Part shown: positions 1-8,708 of the stretch, in pieces
Layout: every line of letters starts with the position of its first letter
Position numbering within the stretch: the stretch's first letter is position 1
Source: Paludibacterium sp. B53371
GTDB taxonomy: Bacteria; Pseudomonadota; Gammaproteobacteria; Burkholderiales; Chromobacteriaceae
Assembly: GCF_018802765.1 (NCBI RefSeq)
Contig: NZ_CP069163.1
Coordinates: 1,994,311 to 2,058,310 of the forward strand
Length of the DNA: 64,000 bases
Direction: 5' to 3'
Notes under the pieces: model-generated
Told to the model about the DNA's origin: nothing
Seen by the model: the letters and a program-made list of their open reading frames with translations, nothing else
The model's database searches: none
Made by a program: the position numbers and the translations under genes

Positions 1-960
1 CGCCAGCGCCAGGCCTTGCAGTCGGCACAGCAGAGCGCCGGTTTACCGGCCCAGACACTGGATGGCCATCGCCTCGGCATCCAGGCCAATATCAACCGGG
101 ACGATCAGGCCGCCGGCGCCCTGCAGTCCGGCGCCGAAGGCGTTGGCCTGATGCGCACCGAACTGCTGTTCGTCGAGCGCGACCATGCGCCGGAAGAAGA
201 GGAGCAATACCAGGCTTACCGCGCCATGCTCAGCGCACTGGATGGCAAACCGCTGGTGGTCCGCACGCTGGACATCGGTGGCGACAAGCAGGCCCCCTGG
301 CTGACCCTGCCGGCCGAGGACAATCCTTTCCTCGGCGTACGTGGCGCCCGGCTGCTGCTGCAGCGCCCCGACCTGCTGGATACCCAGATGCGGGCGCTGT
401 ATCGGGCCGCGATTCATGGGCCGCTGTCCGTGATGTTCCCGATGATCACCAGCGTCGCCGAGCTGCAGCAGTTGCGGCAGCGCTGCGAAGCGATCCGCCA
501 GTCGCTGCAGGCTCCAACCATCCCGCTGGGCATCATGATCGAAGTGCCGGCAGCGGCAGTACTGGCCGACAAGCTGGCACTGCATGCCGACTTCTTCTCC
601 ATCGGCACCAATGACCTGACGCAGTATGTGCTGGCCATGGACCGTCAGCATCCGCAGCTGGCCGCCCAGGCGGACGCCCTGCATCCGGCCGTGCTGCGCC
701 TGATTCGTCAGACGGTGGAAGGCGCCCACAGCAATGGCATTGATGTCAGCGTCTGCGGCGGCCTGGCCGGTGACCCGGATGGTGCGACCATCCTGGCCGG
801 CCTCGGGGTCGACAAACTGTCGATGAGCCCGAGCGACATCCCGGCAGTGAAGGCACGACTGCGCGCCAGTCGCAAGGATGGGCTGCAGGCACTGGCCGAG
901 CGCGCCCTGGCCTGCGACAACGCCGCTGACGTACGCCGCCTGTGTGGAGAAAGCGCATGA
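1..960 (+). CDS. fruB: Fructose PTS multiphosphoryl transfer protein, EI C-terminal part (5' truncated by window)
   Basis: This is the C-terminal part of the enzyme I domain of the fructose-specific phosphotransferase protein. The reading frame is open to the first base, so the start lies outside the window. The PEP-utilising enzyme signature FSIGTNDLTQYVLAMDR and the conserved segment VCGGLAGDP are present. In this family EI takes phosphate from PEP and passes it through HPr and IIA to the membrane IIBC protein. The stop codon overlaps the start of fruK (ATGA), and fruA follows, which identifies the gene as the first member of a fruBKA operon rather than a general ptsI. Whether the upstream part carries IIA and HPr domains cannot be seen here. 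Confidence 0.9.
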   Translation, partial: RQRQALQSAQQSAGLPAQTLDGHRLGIQANINRDDQAAGALQSGAEGVGLMRTELLFVERDHAPEEEEQYQAYRAMLSALDGKPLVVRTLDIGGDKQAPWLTLPAEDNPFLGVRGARLLLQRPDLLDTQMRALYRAAIHGPLSVMFPMITSVAELQQLRQRCEAIRQSLQAPTIPLGIMIEVPAAAVLADKLALHADFFSIGTNDLTQYVLAMDRQHPQLAAQADALHPAVLRLIRQTVEGAHSNGIDVSVCGGLAGDPDGATILAGLGVDKLSMSPSDIPAVKARLRASRKDGLQALAERALACDNAADVRRLCGESA

Positions 961-1901
961 GCAACCCGATCATTACCGTGACGCTGAATCCCGCTATCGA
1001 CCAGACGGTACGCCTGACGCAACTCCACCCCGGGGCAGTCAACGCAGCGCTGGACAGCCAGAGTCACCCGGGCGGCAAGGGCGTCAATGTGGCCGGCTGC
1101 CTCGCCGACTGGGATATTCCGGTGATCGCCACCGGCATTCTGGGACGCGACAGTGCGGACACCTTCGCCGAGATGTTCCACCAGAAAGGCATCGGCAACC
1201 GCTTTGTCCTGCAGCCGGGTCATACCCGCGTCAACATCAAACTCAGCAGCGAGCAGAACACCACCGACATCAACCTGCCCGGGGTAGCGGTCGATCCGGC
1301 GGTGTTTGCGCGCTGGCGCGACACCCTGGACGAGCTGGCCGAACCCGGACGCTACATCGTTCTGTCCGGCAGCCTGCCGACCGGCATCCCGGATGACTGC
1401 TACGCCAGACTGTGCAGCCGCCTGGCCGATGATCAGAGCCGCATCATCCTCGACACCAGCGGCGAACCGTTGCGCCGGGCACTGGCCGGCACCACCCTGC
1501 CCGACTGCATCAAACCCAATCGCGAGGAACTGGCGCAATGGGCAGGCCACCCCCTGCCGGAAATCCGTGACATCCTGGACACGGCGCTGTCTATTCACCG
1601 TTCGGGCGTTCGCCAGGTCATCGTCTCGCTCGGCGAACAGGGCGCGCTGTTTGTCGGCGAGCCCGGCCAGTGGCTGGCCCGCTCGGCACCGCAGAAACCA
1701 CTGAGCACAGTGGGCGCCGGGGATGCACTGCTGGCCGGCTGGGTTGCCGCCCAGCATGCCGGACTGGCATGGGAAGACAGCATGCGCCAGGCCATGGCCT
1801 TCGCCGCCGGCAAGCTGGCTTTTCTCGGCCCGAACCTGCCCGACCGTTCCACCATTGACAAGCTGGCCGCAGAAGTCCAGCTGACCCGACTGCCTGCCTG
1901 A
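957..1901 (+). CDS. fruK: 1-phosphofructokinase
   Basis: This 314-residue PfkB-family kinase phosphorylates fructose 1-phosphate, the product of the fructose PTS, to fructose 1,6-bisphosphate. The N-terminal ITVTLNPAIDQTV, the sugar-binding glycine motif HPGGKGVNVAG and the C-terminal PfkB signature STVGAGDALLAGWV with its catalytic Asp are all present. The ATG at 957 is chosen over an upstream in-frame GTG. It gives the usual FruK N-terminus, overlaps the fruB stop as ATGA, and has GGAGAAA just upstream. The gene lies between fruB and fruA, so it is translationally coupled to fruB and cotranscribed. Confidence 0.95.
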   Translation: MSNPIITVTLNPAIDQTVRLTQLHPGAVNAALDSQSHPGGKGVNVAGCLADWDIPVIATGILGRDSADTFAEMFHQKGIGNRFVLQPGHTRVNIKLSSEQNTTDINLPGVAVDPAVFARWRDTLDELAEPGRYIVLSGSLPTGIPDDCYARLCSRLADDQSRIILDTSGEPLRRALAGTTLPDCIKPNREELAQWAGHPLPEIRDILDTALSIHRSGVRQVIVSLGEQGALFVGEPGQWLARSAPQKPLSTVGAGDALLAGWVAAQHAGLAWEDSMRQAMAFAAGKLAFLGPNLPDRSTIDKLAAEVQLTRLPA

Positions 1902-1935
1902 GCGGCCTGCAGCCAACACCCAGAGGAGACAGACC

Positions 1936-3621
1936 ATGTCCAACACGATTGTCGTCATCACCGACCCGGGGCGTCTGACCCAGGCCCTGCTGGCCAGTGA
2001 AGCGCTCAAGCAGGCGGCGCAAAAGCGCGGCCTGACGCTGAGTATCGAGATCAATGGCACGCCGTCCCTGACAGCGGCCGAAATAGCCGGGGCCAGCGAG
2101 ATCCTGCTGGTGGGCGAACCTGCCGACAAGGCGCGCTTCGCCCAGAAACCACAGCGCCAGTTAAGTCTGGATGCCGTGCTGAACGATCCGGCCGCCGCGC
2201 TGGGCGGGGCCGGTGCCGGCAGCGCTGCAGCCGGCCTGTCGATTGTCGGCATCACCGCCTGCCCGGTCGGGGTGGCCCACACCTTCATGGCGGCCGAAGG
2301 GCTGATTCAGGGCGCCAAGGCACTCGGACACCACATCAAGGTGGAGACCCAGGGTTCGGTCGGGGCACAGAACACCCTGAGCGCAGAGGAGATTGCCGGA
2401 GCCGACCTGGTCATCATCGCCGCCGACACCCAGGTCGACCTGTCGCGCTTTGGCGGCAAGCGCATCCTGCACGCCAGCACCAAGCAGGCCATTGCCGACG
2501 GTACCGAACTGGTTCGACGCGCCATCGCCGAAGCACGCGAACAGACACCAAGCGCCTCGCTGCTGGACCAGACCATGGCAGCCAAGGCCGACCTGAGCGC
2601 CCAGCGCAGCGGGCCGTACAAACATCTGATGACCGGGGTATCGTTCATGCTGCCATTTGTGGTGGCCGGCGGCATCCTGATCGCCCTGGCCTTCGCCCTG
2701 GGGGGCATCTATGCCTTCGATGACAGCCACAAGGGCACCCTGGCCTGGGCACTGTTCCAGATCGGGGCCAAATCTGCCTTCGCCCTGATGGTGCCGATTT
2801 TGTCCGGCTACATTGCCTACTCCATCGCCGATCGTCCCGGCATCACCCCCGGCATGGTCGGCGGCATGCTGGCCGGCAGCCTGGGTTCGGGCTTTCTGGG
2901 CGGCATCGTGGCCGGCTTCATCGCCGGTTACGGCACCGACTGGCTCAACCGTCACATCAAGCTGCACCGCAATCTGGACAGCCTGAAACCGGTGCTGATT
3001 CTGCCGGTCCTGGGCTCGCTGCTGGTGGGGCTGCTGATGATCTATGTCGTCGGCACCCCGGTCGCCGGCGCACTGGCCTGGCTGACCGAGTGGCTCAAGA
3101 GCATGCAGGGCTCGAGCGCCATCCTGCTGGGCGCGCTGATCGGCGGCATGATGGCTTTCGATATGGGCGGACCGGTCAACAAGGCGGCCTACACCTTCAG
3201 TACCGCGATGATCGCCAGTCAGGTCTATGCGCCGATGGCCGCCGCGATGGCCGCCGGCATGACGCCGCCACTGGGGATTGCCCTGGCCACCTGGATCTTT
3301 GCCGATCGCTTCACGCGCGATGAACACGAGGCCGGCAAGGCAGCTGCCGTACTGGGCATTTCCTTCATCACCGAAGGGGCCATCCCCTTTGCCGCCCGCG
3401 ATCCGCTGCGCGTCATCCCGGCCCTGATGGGCGGCTCGGCGCTCACCGGCGCCCTGGCGATGATGCTGGGCGTGGAGCAGCGCGTCCCGCACGGTGGCAT
3501 TTTCATTCTGCCCATCCCCAATGCCGTCACCCATCTGGGCAGCTATGTCCTGTGCCTGATCGTCGGCACCGTGGTCACGGCCCTGTTGCTGCGGCTGCTG
3601 AAGAAGCCGGTCAAGGCCTGA
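1936..3621 (+). CDS. fruA: PTS fructose transporter subunit IIBC
   Basis: This 561-residue membrane protein imports fructose and phosphorylates it to fructose 1-phosphate. A degenerate IIB-like segment comes first. The active IIB domain follows at about residues 105-205, with the phosphorylated Cys in GITACPVGVAHTFMAAEG. The hydrophobic IIC channel domain occupies about residues 225-560, with many glycine-rich membrane segments such as GGMLAGSLGSGFLGGIVAG. Length and domain order match FruA. The gene starts 34 bases after fruK, with GGAGACAGACC before the ATG, and ends just before a strong hairpin terminator, so it closes the operon. Confidence 0.95.
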   Translation: MSNTIVVITDPGRLTQALLASEALKQAAQKRGLTLSIEINGTPSLTAAEIAGASEILLVGEPADKARFAQKPQRQLSLDAVLNDPAAALGGAGAGSAAAGLSIVGITACPVGVAHTFMAAEGLIQGAKALGHHIKVETQGSVGAQNTLSAEEIAGADLVIIAADTQVDLSRFGGKRILHASTKQAIADGTELVRRAIAEAREQTPSASLLDQTMAAKADLSAQRSGPYKHLMTGVSFMLPFVVAGGILIALAFALGGIYAFDDSHKGTLAWALFQIGAKSAFALMVPILSGYIAYSIADRPGITPGMVGGMLAGSLGSGFLGGIVAGFIAGYGTDWLNRHIKLHRNLDSLKPVLILPVLGSLLVGLLMIYVVGTPVAGALAWLTEWLKSMQGSSAILLGALIGGMMAFDMGGPVNKAAYTFSTAMIASQVYAPMAAAMAAGMTPPLGIALATWIFADRFTRDEHEAGKAAAVLGISFITEGAIPFAARDPLRVIPALMGGSALTGALAMMLGVEQRVPHGGIFILPIPNAVTHLGSYVLCLIVGTVVTALLLRLLKKPVKA

Positions 3622-3640
3622 CCCCCTCGTCTCTCCCTCG

Positions 3641-3667
3641 CCGCGCACCCTGGTGCGCGGCTTTTTT
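3641..3667 (+). terminator. Rho-independent terminator of fruBKA
   Basis: The inverted repeat CCGCGCACC / GGTGCGCGG is followed by C and six T. It sits 20 bases after the fruA stop codon. Confidence 0.9.
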
Positions 3668-3672
3668 CGGGC

Positions 3673-3696
3673 AAAAAAAAGGGGGCCGAAGCCCCC
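3673..3696 (-). terminator. Rho-independent terminator of the first metNIQ operon
   Basis: Read on the minus strand, GGGGGC-TTCG-GCCCCC is followed by eight T. The stable TTCG tetraloop hairpin lies downstream of the metQ stop and back to back with the fru terminator. Confidence 0.9.
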
Positions 3697-3724
3697 GTGA
3701 ATACGCCTTGACGCAAAAAACGGT

Positions 3725-4534
3725 TTATTTCCAGTTGGCCGGCAGCTTGTAGCCGGCATATTTCTGCTTGGCCCAGCTCTTGAATTCCGCCGAGTTATAG
3801 GCAGCAATCACGTCCTTGGCCCAGGGCTTGGCCGCATCGGCACTGCGCACCACCCCCCAGTTGACGTAGGCATAGCTCTTTTCCTGATACAGCGCTTCGG
3901 TCAGCTTGATGCCGGAGCTGGTGGCATAGTTGCCGTTGATGACAGCGAAGTCAGCATCGCTGCGCGCACGCGGCAATTGGGCGGCTTCCAGCGGCAGCAG
4001 CTTGATGTTTTTCGGATTGGCCGCGATGTCATGTTGCGAGGCGGTCAGCGGGTTGATGCCGGCCTTGAGCTTGATCCAGCCCAGGTCGTTGAGCATCACC
4101 AGCACACGGGCAAAGTTGCTCGGGTCGTTCGGTGCCGCCACGGTGGCGCCCGGCTTGACGTCCTTGAGCGACTTCAGCTTGCCGGCATAGAGGCCCAGCG
4201 GGGCGGTCGGCACCTGGAACACCGGCGTCAGCTGCAGCTTGTGCTCGGCGGCGAAGCTGTCCAGATAGGGCTTGTGCTGGAACACGTTAACGTCCAGCGA
4301 GCCTTCGGCCAGCGCCAGGTTCGGGCGAACGTAGTCGGTGAATTCCACCAGGCGCACGCTGTAGCCTTCTTTCTCCAGCAGCGGCTTGATCTGCTGCTTG
4401 ACCATGTCGCCGAAGTCACCGACGGTGGTCCCGATCACGATATTTTTCTTGGCCGGGTCGGCGGCCAGCGCCGAAGCACTCAGCGACAAGCCTACCAGCG
4501 AGGCTACCAGCGATTTCACGATCCATTTCTGCAT
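3725..4534 (-). CDS. metQ: D-methionine-binding protein MetQ (copy 1)
   Basis: This 269-residue periplasmic solute-binding protein of the NLPA/MetQ family is the last gene of a metN-metI-metQ operon. The signal peptide has a hydrophobic core and cleavage-like ALA-AD. There is no lipobox cysteine, unlike the E. coli lipoprotein MetQ, so it is inferred to be soluble in the periplasm. Family motifs are visible: NIVIGTTVGDF, VNVFQHKPYLD, and the AAPNDPSNFARVL segment. The start at MQKWIV is preferred over two upstream ATGs because AAGGAG lies 8 bases before it. Methionine as substrate is inferred from the family and the MetNI neighbours; a related substrate is possible. Confidence 0.88.
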   Translation of the reverse strand: MQKWIVKSLVASLVGLSLSASALAADPAKKNIVIGTTVGDFGDMVKQQIKPLLEKEGYSVRLVEFTDYVRPNLALAEGSLDVNVFQHKPYLDSFAAEHKLQLTPVFQVPTAPLGLYAGKLKSLKDVKPGATVAAPNDPSNFARVLVMLNDLGWIKLKAGINPLTASQHDIAANPKNIKLLPLEAAQLPRARSDADFAVINGNYATSSGIKLTEALYQEKSYAYVNWGVVRSADAAKPWAKDVIAAYNSAEFKSWAKQKYAGYKLPANWK

Positions 4535-4570
4535 TGTCATTTCTCCTTGTTTCATGACTTGAGGTAAGCG

Positions 4571-5257
4571 TTAGCGTTTGTCCAGCCGATGGGCCAGACG
4601 ATTGCCGACAAACTGGATGATCTGCACGATGGCCACCAGCAACAGCACCATGGCCACCATCACATCGGTCTGGAAGCGGTAGTAGCCATAGCGGATAGCC
4701 AGGTCACCGATGCCACCGCCACCCACCACCCCGGCAACCGCCGTATAGGACAGGAAGCTGATGGTCAGGATGGTCAGGCTGGAAATCAGCCCGGCGCGCG
4801 CTTCGTTGAGCAGGACCTTGGCAATGATCTGCCAGGGACTGGCCCCCATGGCTTCGGCCGCTTCGATCACACCGCGCGGAATTTCGCGCAGGGTCTGCTC
4901 GACCAGACGGGCAAAATACGGGATAGCGGCAAAGGCCAGCGGCACCGATGCCGCCACCGGGCCAATGGTGCTGCCGACAATCAGCCGGGTCAGCGGCACC
5001 AGCGACACCATCAAAATGATGAAGGGAAAGGACCGCACCAGGTTCACCAGCCAGCCCAGCACGCCATGCACGCCCCGATGAGCGAACATCTGCCCGGGTC
5101 GGGTCAGGTAGAGCACAATGCCAAGCGGCCCTCCCAGCAGAATGGCGGCGGCCAGCCCCAGGCCCAGCATCATGGCGGTCTCGATCAGCGCCTGGCCGAT
5201 CTCCGGCCCCATCAGGCTCAGGTCCTGCCAAATATCATTCAGTTGAGCGATGTCCAT
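4571..5257 (-). CDS. metI: Methionine ABC transporter permease MetI (copy 1)
   Basis: This 228-residue inner-membrane permease has about five hydrophobic segments. The cytoplasmic EAA loop (EAAEAMGASPWQIIAKVLL) docks on the ATPase in this family. Start ATG at 5257 shares its A with the TGA of metN, so translation is coupled. The gene pairs with the adjacent ATPase and MetQ. Length and sequence pattern (for example FLSYTAVAGVVGGGGIGDLA) fit MetI closely. Confidence 0.92.
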   Translation of the reverse strand: MDIAQLNDIWQDLSLMGPEIGQALIETAMMLGLGLAAAILLGGPLGIVLYLTRPGQMFAHRGVHGVLGWLVNLVRSFPFIILMVSLVPLTRLIVGSTIGPVAASVPLAFAAIPYFARLVEQTLREIPRGVIEAAEAMGASPWQIIAKVLLNEARAGLISSLTILTISFLSYTAVAGVVGGGGIGDLAIRYGYYRFQTDVMVAMVLLLVAIVQIIQFVGNRLAHRLDKR

Positions 5258-5994
5258 CACGCAGCCTCCAGCAGGGAACGCGCCAGTTCGGATTGCGCCT
5301 GTACCGCCCCATCGTCAATGGTCATGACCTCGACCACCTGCCCCTGATTCAGTACCGCCGCACGGTGGCAGATCGAACGCACCACCCCCATTTCATGGGT
5401 CACCACCACGACGGTGACACCAAAGCGCTGATTGATTTCCTGCAGGCAAGACAGGATGGACTGGGTGGTTTTCGGATCGAGGGCCGAGGTCGGCTCGTCG
5501 GCCAGAATGACGTGTGGGCGCGGCGCCAGGGCACGGGCAATCCCGACACGCTGCTTCTGGCCACCCGACAGCTGCGCCGGATAATGGTCGGCGCGATCGC
5601 TCAGGTGAACCACCTCGAGGCATTCGGCCACGCGGCTGGCGATATCGGCCTTGCGCCAGCCGGCGATCTCCAGCGGGAAGGCCACATTCTGTGCCACGGT
5701 GCGATTAGCCAGCAGGTTGAATTGCTGAAACACCATGCCGATATTCTGGCGCGCACGACGCAGCTGTGCCGCGCTCAGGGCGGTGAGATCCTGACCATCG
5801 ACGATCACGGCACCGCTATCCGGGCGCTCCAGCAGATTGATCAGACGCAACAGGGTCGATTTGCCGGCACCGGAAAAACCGATCAAACCGAAAATCTCGC
5901 CCTGGGCGATAGAGAGCGTGGTGTCATCAACGGCATGAAACCAGCCCCCCTCGGGGCGCTGGAAACGCTTGGACACCGACTGCAATTGAATCAT
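5257..5994 (-). CDS. metN: Methionine ABC transporter ATP-binding protein, short form lacking the NIL domain
   Basis: This 245-residue ABC ATPase has Walker A (GFSGAGKST), signature [15 protein letters not shown], Walker B ([12 protein letters not shown]) and the switch His (VVTHEMG). The start MIQLQSV at 5994 has GGAG 7 bases upstream; the longer upstream extension of the frame has no family character. Typical MetN is about 340 residues and ends in a NIL regulatory domain that binds methionine for trans-inhibition. This one stops soon after the nucleotide-binding domain, whereas the second MetN in the window is full length. It therefore probably escapes allosteric shut-off, or partners a related substrate. 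It heads the metN-metI-metQ operon. Confidence 0.88.
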   Translation of the reverse strand: MIQLQSVSKRFQRPEGGWFHAVDDTTLSIAQGEIFGLIGFSGAGKSTLLRLINLLERPDSGAVIVDGQDLTALSAAQLRRARQNIGMVFQQFNLLANRTVAQNVAFPLEIAGWRKADIASRVAECLEVVHLSDRADHYPAQLSGGQKQRVGIARALAPRPHVILADEPTSALDPKTTQSILSCLQEINQRFGVTVVVVTHEMGVVRSICHRAAVLNQGQVVEVMTIDDGAVQAQSELARSLLEAA

Positions 5995-6145
5995 GGCAAC
6001 ACTCCAAAACATAAAGCCCGCCGGAACTGCTGGCGGGCTGTACATGGAATGCCACTCATGCTGCGAGAGGACTGTAGCCGCAAGGCTACCCACGCTTTAG
6101 CTGTTTTACGCCCGCAAGCTGTGTTCAAATCGGCGATAAATTGTG
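5995..6145 (-). promoter_or_regulatory. Structured 5' leader of the first metNIQ operon
   Basis: About 150 bases separate the predicted transcription start from metN. On the minus strand there is a small hairpin GTAGCC-ttgc-GGCTAC (6089-6074), then a strong one, AGCCCGCC / GGCGGGCT (6039-6015), followed by TTTATGTTTT and the metN ribosome-binding site. An upstream GCGGGC (6115-6110) could pair with the GCCCGC of the second hairpin, giving an alternative fold. It matches no SAM riboswitch class that I can recognise. Regulation by this leader is inference only. Confidence 0.4.
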
Positions 6146-6151
6146 TTTTTT

Positions 6152-6180
6152 ATTGAACAGAAATTTTCAGTTTGTGTCAA
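6152..6180 (-). promoter_or_regulatory. Probable sigma-70 promoter of the first metNIQ operon
   Basis: On the minus strand TTGACA (6180-6175) is separated by 17 bases from TTCAAT (6157-6152), in an AT-rich stretch upstream of the metN leader. A GAAAATTTC palindrome lies in the spacer. Confidence 0.5.
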
Positions 6181-6190
6181 CAGGTTTTTC

Positions 6191-6946
6191 TTAAAGCAAC
6201 ATCGGCAACAAAGAAGCCGTCAGTGGCAGATGGTCAGAAAGGTGGGGCCAGGGATGGTCCTCCAGCACGGCTGCGGCCACCGGACGCAGACCACGCACAT
6301 AGATGCGATCCAGCGACAACATCGGCAAACGTGCAGGAAAACTGCGGGCATGGCTACCAAAAAGACTTTGATGCACTTCACTCAGTCCAGCCTCCTGCTG
6401 CAGACATTGCGTGGCCTGGCCACGCCAGTCATTGAAGTCACCGGCCAGAATCAATGGCAGCTGCGCAGGAATATTTTCGCGGATATAGCGTGCCAGCGTG
6501 TGATATTGCTTACGCCGGTCGTGCCCCAGCAGATTCAGATGAGCACACAGCGCCACCACCGGCGTCGGCCAGCCGGCGGGCTGCAGCTGACAATGCAGCA
6601 CACCGCGACTTTCCAGCGGGTTGACCGAAATATCCAGATTGCACCAGGAATCGATGGGAAAACGTGTCAGCACGGCATTGCCATGGTGGCCGTGCTCATA
6701 GGCGGCATTCAGCCCGTAGGCGGCACGCAGATTGAGCCGGCGCGCCAGGAAGTGGTGCTGCGGCACCACCGACCAGTCGGCATGATGCAGGGCGCGACGG
6801 CGGTTCTTGCCCTGCACTTCCTGCAGGAACAGCAGATCCGGCGCCTGCGCTGCCAGCGCCCTGGCGATGTCTTCCAGCCGCACATGCCGGTTCAGCGGCG
6901 ACATGCCCTTGTGCATGTTGAAGGTCACGACGCTGAGCGGCTGCAT
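6191..6946 (-). CDS. Endonuclease/exonuclease/phosphatase (EEP) family protein
   Basis: This 251-residue protein has the EEP (DNase I-like) fold. Motifs in order are TFNMHKG near the start, LFLQEVQG (metal-binding Glu), LAGDFNDWRG (catalytic Asp-Asn), LDRIYVRG and the C-terminal SDHLPL (catalytic His). Such proteins cleave phosphodiester bonds in nucleic acids or phospho-lipids; the substrate here is not predictable. The start MQPLSV (6946) follows an AGGGGG sequence and overlaps the last codons of nudB by a few bases. No signal peptide is seen. It is the last gene of the lolC-lolD-mscS-nudB series. Confidence 0.85.
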   Translation of the reverse strand: MQPLSVVTFNMHKGMSPLNRHVRLEDIARALAAQAPDLLFLQEVQGKNRRRALHHADWSVVPQHHFLARRLNLRAAYGLNAAYEHGHHGNAVLTRFPIDSWCNLDISVNPLESRGVLHCQLQPAGWPTPVVALCAHLNLLGHDRRKQYHTLARYIRENIPAQLPLILAGDFNDWRGQATQCLQQEAGLSEVHQSLFGSHARSFPARLPMLSLDRIYVRGLRPVAAAVLEDHPWPHLSDHLPLTASLLPMLL

Positions 6947-6953
6947 GGTCCCC

Positions 6954-7403
6954 CTACCCCGGCGCCAGGCGCGAGGGCAGCAGCCGCAACGCCTCGGCAT
7001 TGGAAGGCGAGAACACCCGCTCAGCCGCCTGCTGCCAGGGCAGCCAGCACCAGGCCAGATGCTCCCCCGGCGCCAGCCGGACCGGCAGGCGGTCTGGCAA
7101 TTGCAGGCCGAACACCTGCTCGCGGTTGTGCGTCACACCGGGCGCGTAACGATGACGCCAGTGCGGATAAATTTCGTAGGTATTGCTGATACCCCAGTCG
7201 CTCAGGGCCGGCGCCTCGGCCAGCAGGCCGGTTTCCTCGCACACCTCGCGCCGGGCCGTCTCGAACAGCGACTCATCGCCCTCTCGGCTGCCGGTGACGG
7301 ACTGCCAGAAGCCAGGCCGGTCGGCACGCTCCAGCAGCAGCACCTCTCCCGCCAGGGTATGAATCACCACCAGCACTGACTCGGGCTGTTTCCAGGTCTT
7401 CAT
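6954..7403 (-). CDS. nudB: Dihydroneopterin triphosphate diphosphatase (Nudix)
   Basis: This 149-residue Nudix hydrolase carries a perfect Nudix box, G-x5-E-x7-REVCEETGL. The N-terminal MKTWKQPESVLVVIHT and the tryptophan-rich segment GFWQSVTGS are typical of NudB, which removes pyrophosphate from dihydroneopterin triphosphate in folate synthesis. Length equals the E. coli enzyme. The ATG at 7403 overlaps the stop of the mechanosensitive channel gene (ATGA), so the two are translationally coupled. Confidence 0.88.
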   Translation of the reverse strand: MKTWKQPESVLVVIHTLAGEVLLLERADRPGFWQSVTGSREGDESLFETARREVCEETGLLAEAPALSDWGISNTYEIYPHWRHRYAPGVTHNREQVFGLQLPDRLPVRLAPGEHLAWCWLPWQQAAERVFSPSNAEALRLLPSRLAPG

Positions 7404-8707
7404 GGCGCTTTCTCCGCCGGCAGCGACTTGACCGCCACCTCCATCTGCGGGAACGGCATGGTCACACCCTGTTCGCGGAACAAACGCCAGATGGCCATGT
7501 GGATATCGGACTTCAGACCGAGAAAGCCGTTTTCCGGATCCAGCACCCAGAAACCGACTTCCAGGGTGATTCCACTGGCGCCGAACTGGGTCACAAAACC
7601 GCGCGGCCCCGGCTCGGCCTGCACCCGCGGATGGCGTGCGGCCTGTTCCACCAGCCTGAGTGCCAGCTCCAGATCGGTGTCGTAGGCGACATCCACCTTG
7701 ACACTGCTCCACATGATCTTGTCGGAGTAAGACTGGTTGATCACCGTATTGGCAATCATGGTGTCATTGGGAATCAGCGCCTCGGTGCCATCCGTACCCT
7801 TGAGCACCACAAAGCGCGAAGTGATCTTGGTCACGTAGCCGACCCGGTCGCCGACCATCAGGCGGTCGCCAATGCGAATCGAGCGGTCGAGAAGGATGAT
7901 AAAGCCTGAAACATAGCTGCTGGCAATCTTTTGCAAGCCGAAGCCGAGACCAACACCGAGGGCACCGCCGAAGACTGACAGCACGGTCAGGTCGATACCG
8001 ACGATCGGCAAGGCGATCAGCACCGCGGCGATCATCAGGCCGGTGCGGGCCAGCTTGGAAAACACGATGCGCAGATTGAGGTCGAGCTCGGTCAGGCGCA
8101 TCAGCCGCTTTTCCACCGCACGACTGATCCACAGGGCGGCAAACATGATCACCGACACCCACAGCAGGGCGCTGAGGATCATCGACAAATCAAGCTGTAC
8201 CTTGCCAATACGGAAGGAGATCGACTCCATCCAGTCCAGCACGAAATCATCCAGCTGGATCGCCCAGGTGACAAAGGCCAGCCACAGCACCGTCGAGATA
8301 AAATTCTCGGTATGTCGCTCGAAGCGGCTACGGGGCAAAGCCTCGCGCACGATCGCCGTCAACATGCGGATAATCGCCATCCATAACAACATGGCAGCAA
8401 AAGCCAGCAGGACGTGTGGCCGGTGCTGCAGCACCACAACCCAGACCACCGCACTGAACAGCAGCAGCAGTTCGGAGGTCAGCGGCAACACCAGGCGCAG
8501 GCCGGCATAGGGCAGGAAGCGCTCGAAGCGGTCAGGATGATGCAAAAACCAGCGCCGGAAGGCCTGGCGGCTCAGCCACCAGCCGACGAGCAGACAGACA
8601 GCACCAATCACGAACTCGGTCAGACCCGCCCAGGTCTGGATCGAGTCGATCAGCGCATCGACACTCATTTCATCCCGTCGGAACAGCATCAGCACGCCCC
8701 CCATCAT
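7400..8707 (-). CDS. MscS-family mechanosensitive channel
   Basis: This inner-membrane protein of about 435 residues has roughly five N-terminal hydrophobic segments. The conserved pore helix follows (GGALGVGLGFGLQKIASSY), then the beta domain (IRIGDRLMVGDRVGYV). This places it among MscS-like channels with extra membrane helices, larger than the 286-residue E. coli MscS, which release solutes on hypo-osmotic shock. The start is taken at the ATG at 8707 because GGAG lies 6 bases upstream. Later in-frame ATGs at 8689 and 8668 are possible. It begins just after the lolD stop. Confidence 0.9.
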   Translation of the reverse strand: MMGGVLMLFRRDEMSVDALIDSIQTWAGLTEFVIGAVCLLVGWWLSRQAFRRWFLHHPDRFERFLPYAGLRLVLPLTSELLLLFSAVVWVVVLQHRPHVLLAFAAMLLWMAIIRMLTAIVREALPRSRFERHTENFISTVLWLAFVTWAIQLDDFVLDWMESISFRIGKVQLDLSMILSALLWVSVIMFAALWISRAVEKRLMRLTELDLNLRIVFSKLARTGLMIAAVLIALPIVGIDLTVLSVFGGALGVGLGFGLQKIASSYVSGFIILLDRSIRIGDRLMVGDRVGYVTKITSRFVVLKGTDGTEALIPNDTMIANTVINQSYSDKIMWSSVKVDVAYDTDLELALRLVEQAARHPRVQAEPGPRGFVTQFGASGITLEVGFWVLDPENGFLGLKSDIHMAIWRLFREQGVTMPFPQMEVAVKSLPAEKAP

Positions 8708-8708
8708 G

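Noticed and set aside
2161-3807. 548-codon minus-strand ORF opposite fruA
   Set aside because: Antisense to fruA; rich in Gln/Gly/Asp runs, crosses both terminators, and has no family motif.
5995-6145. Known SAM riboswitch before metN
   Set aside because: I could not match the core elements of any SAM class; kept only as an unclassified leader.
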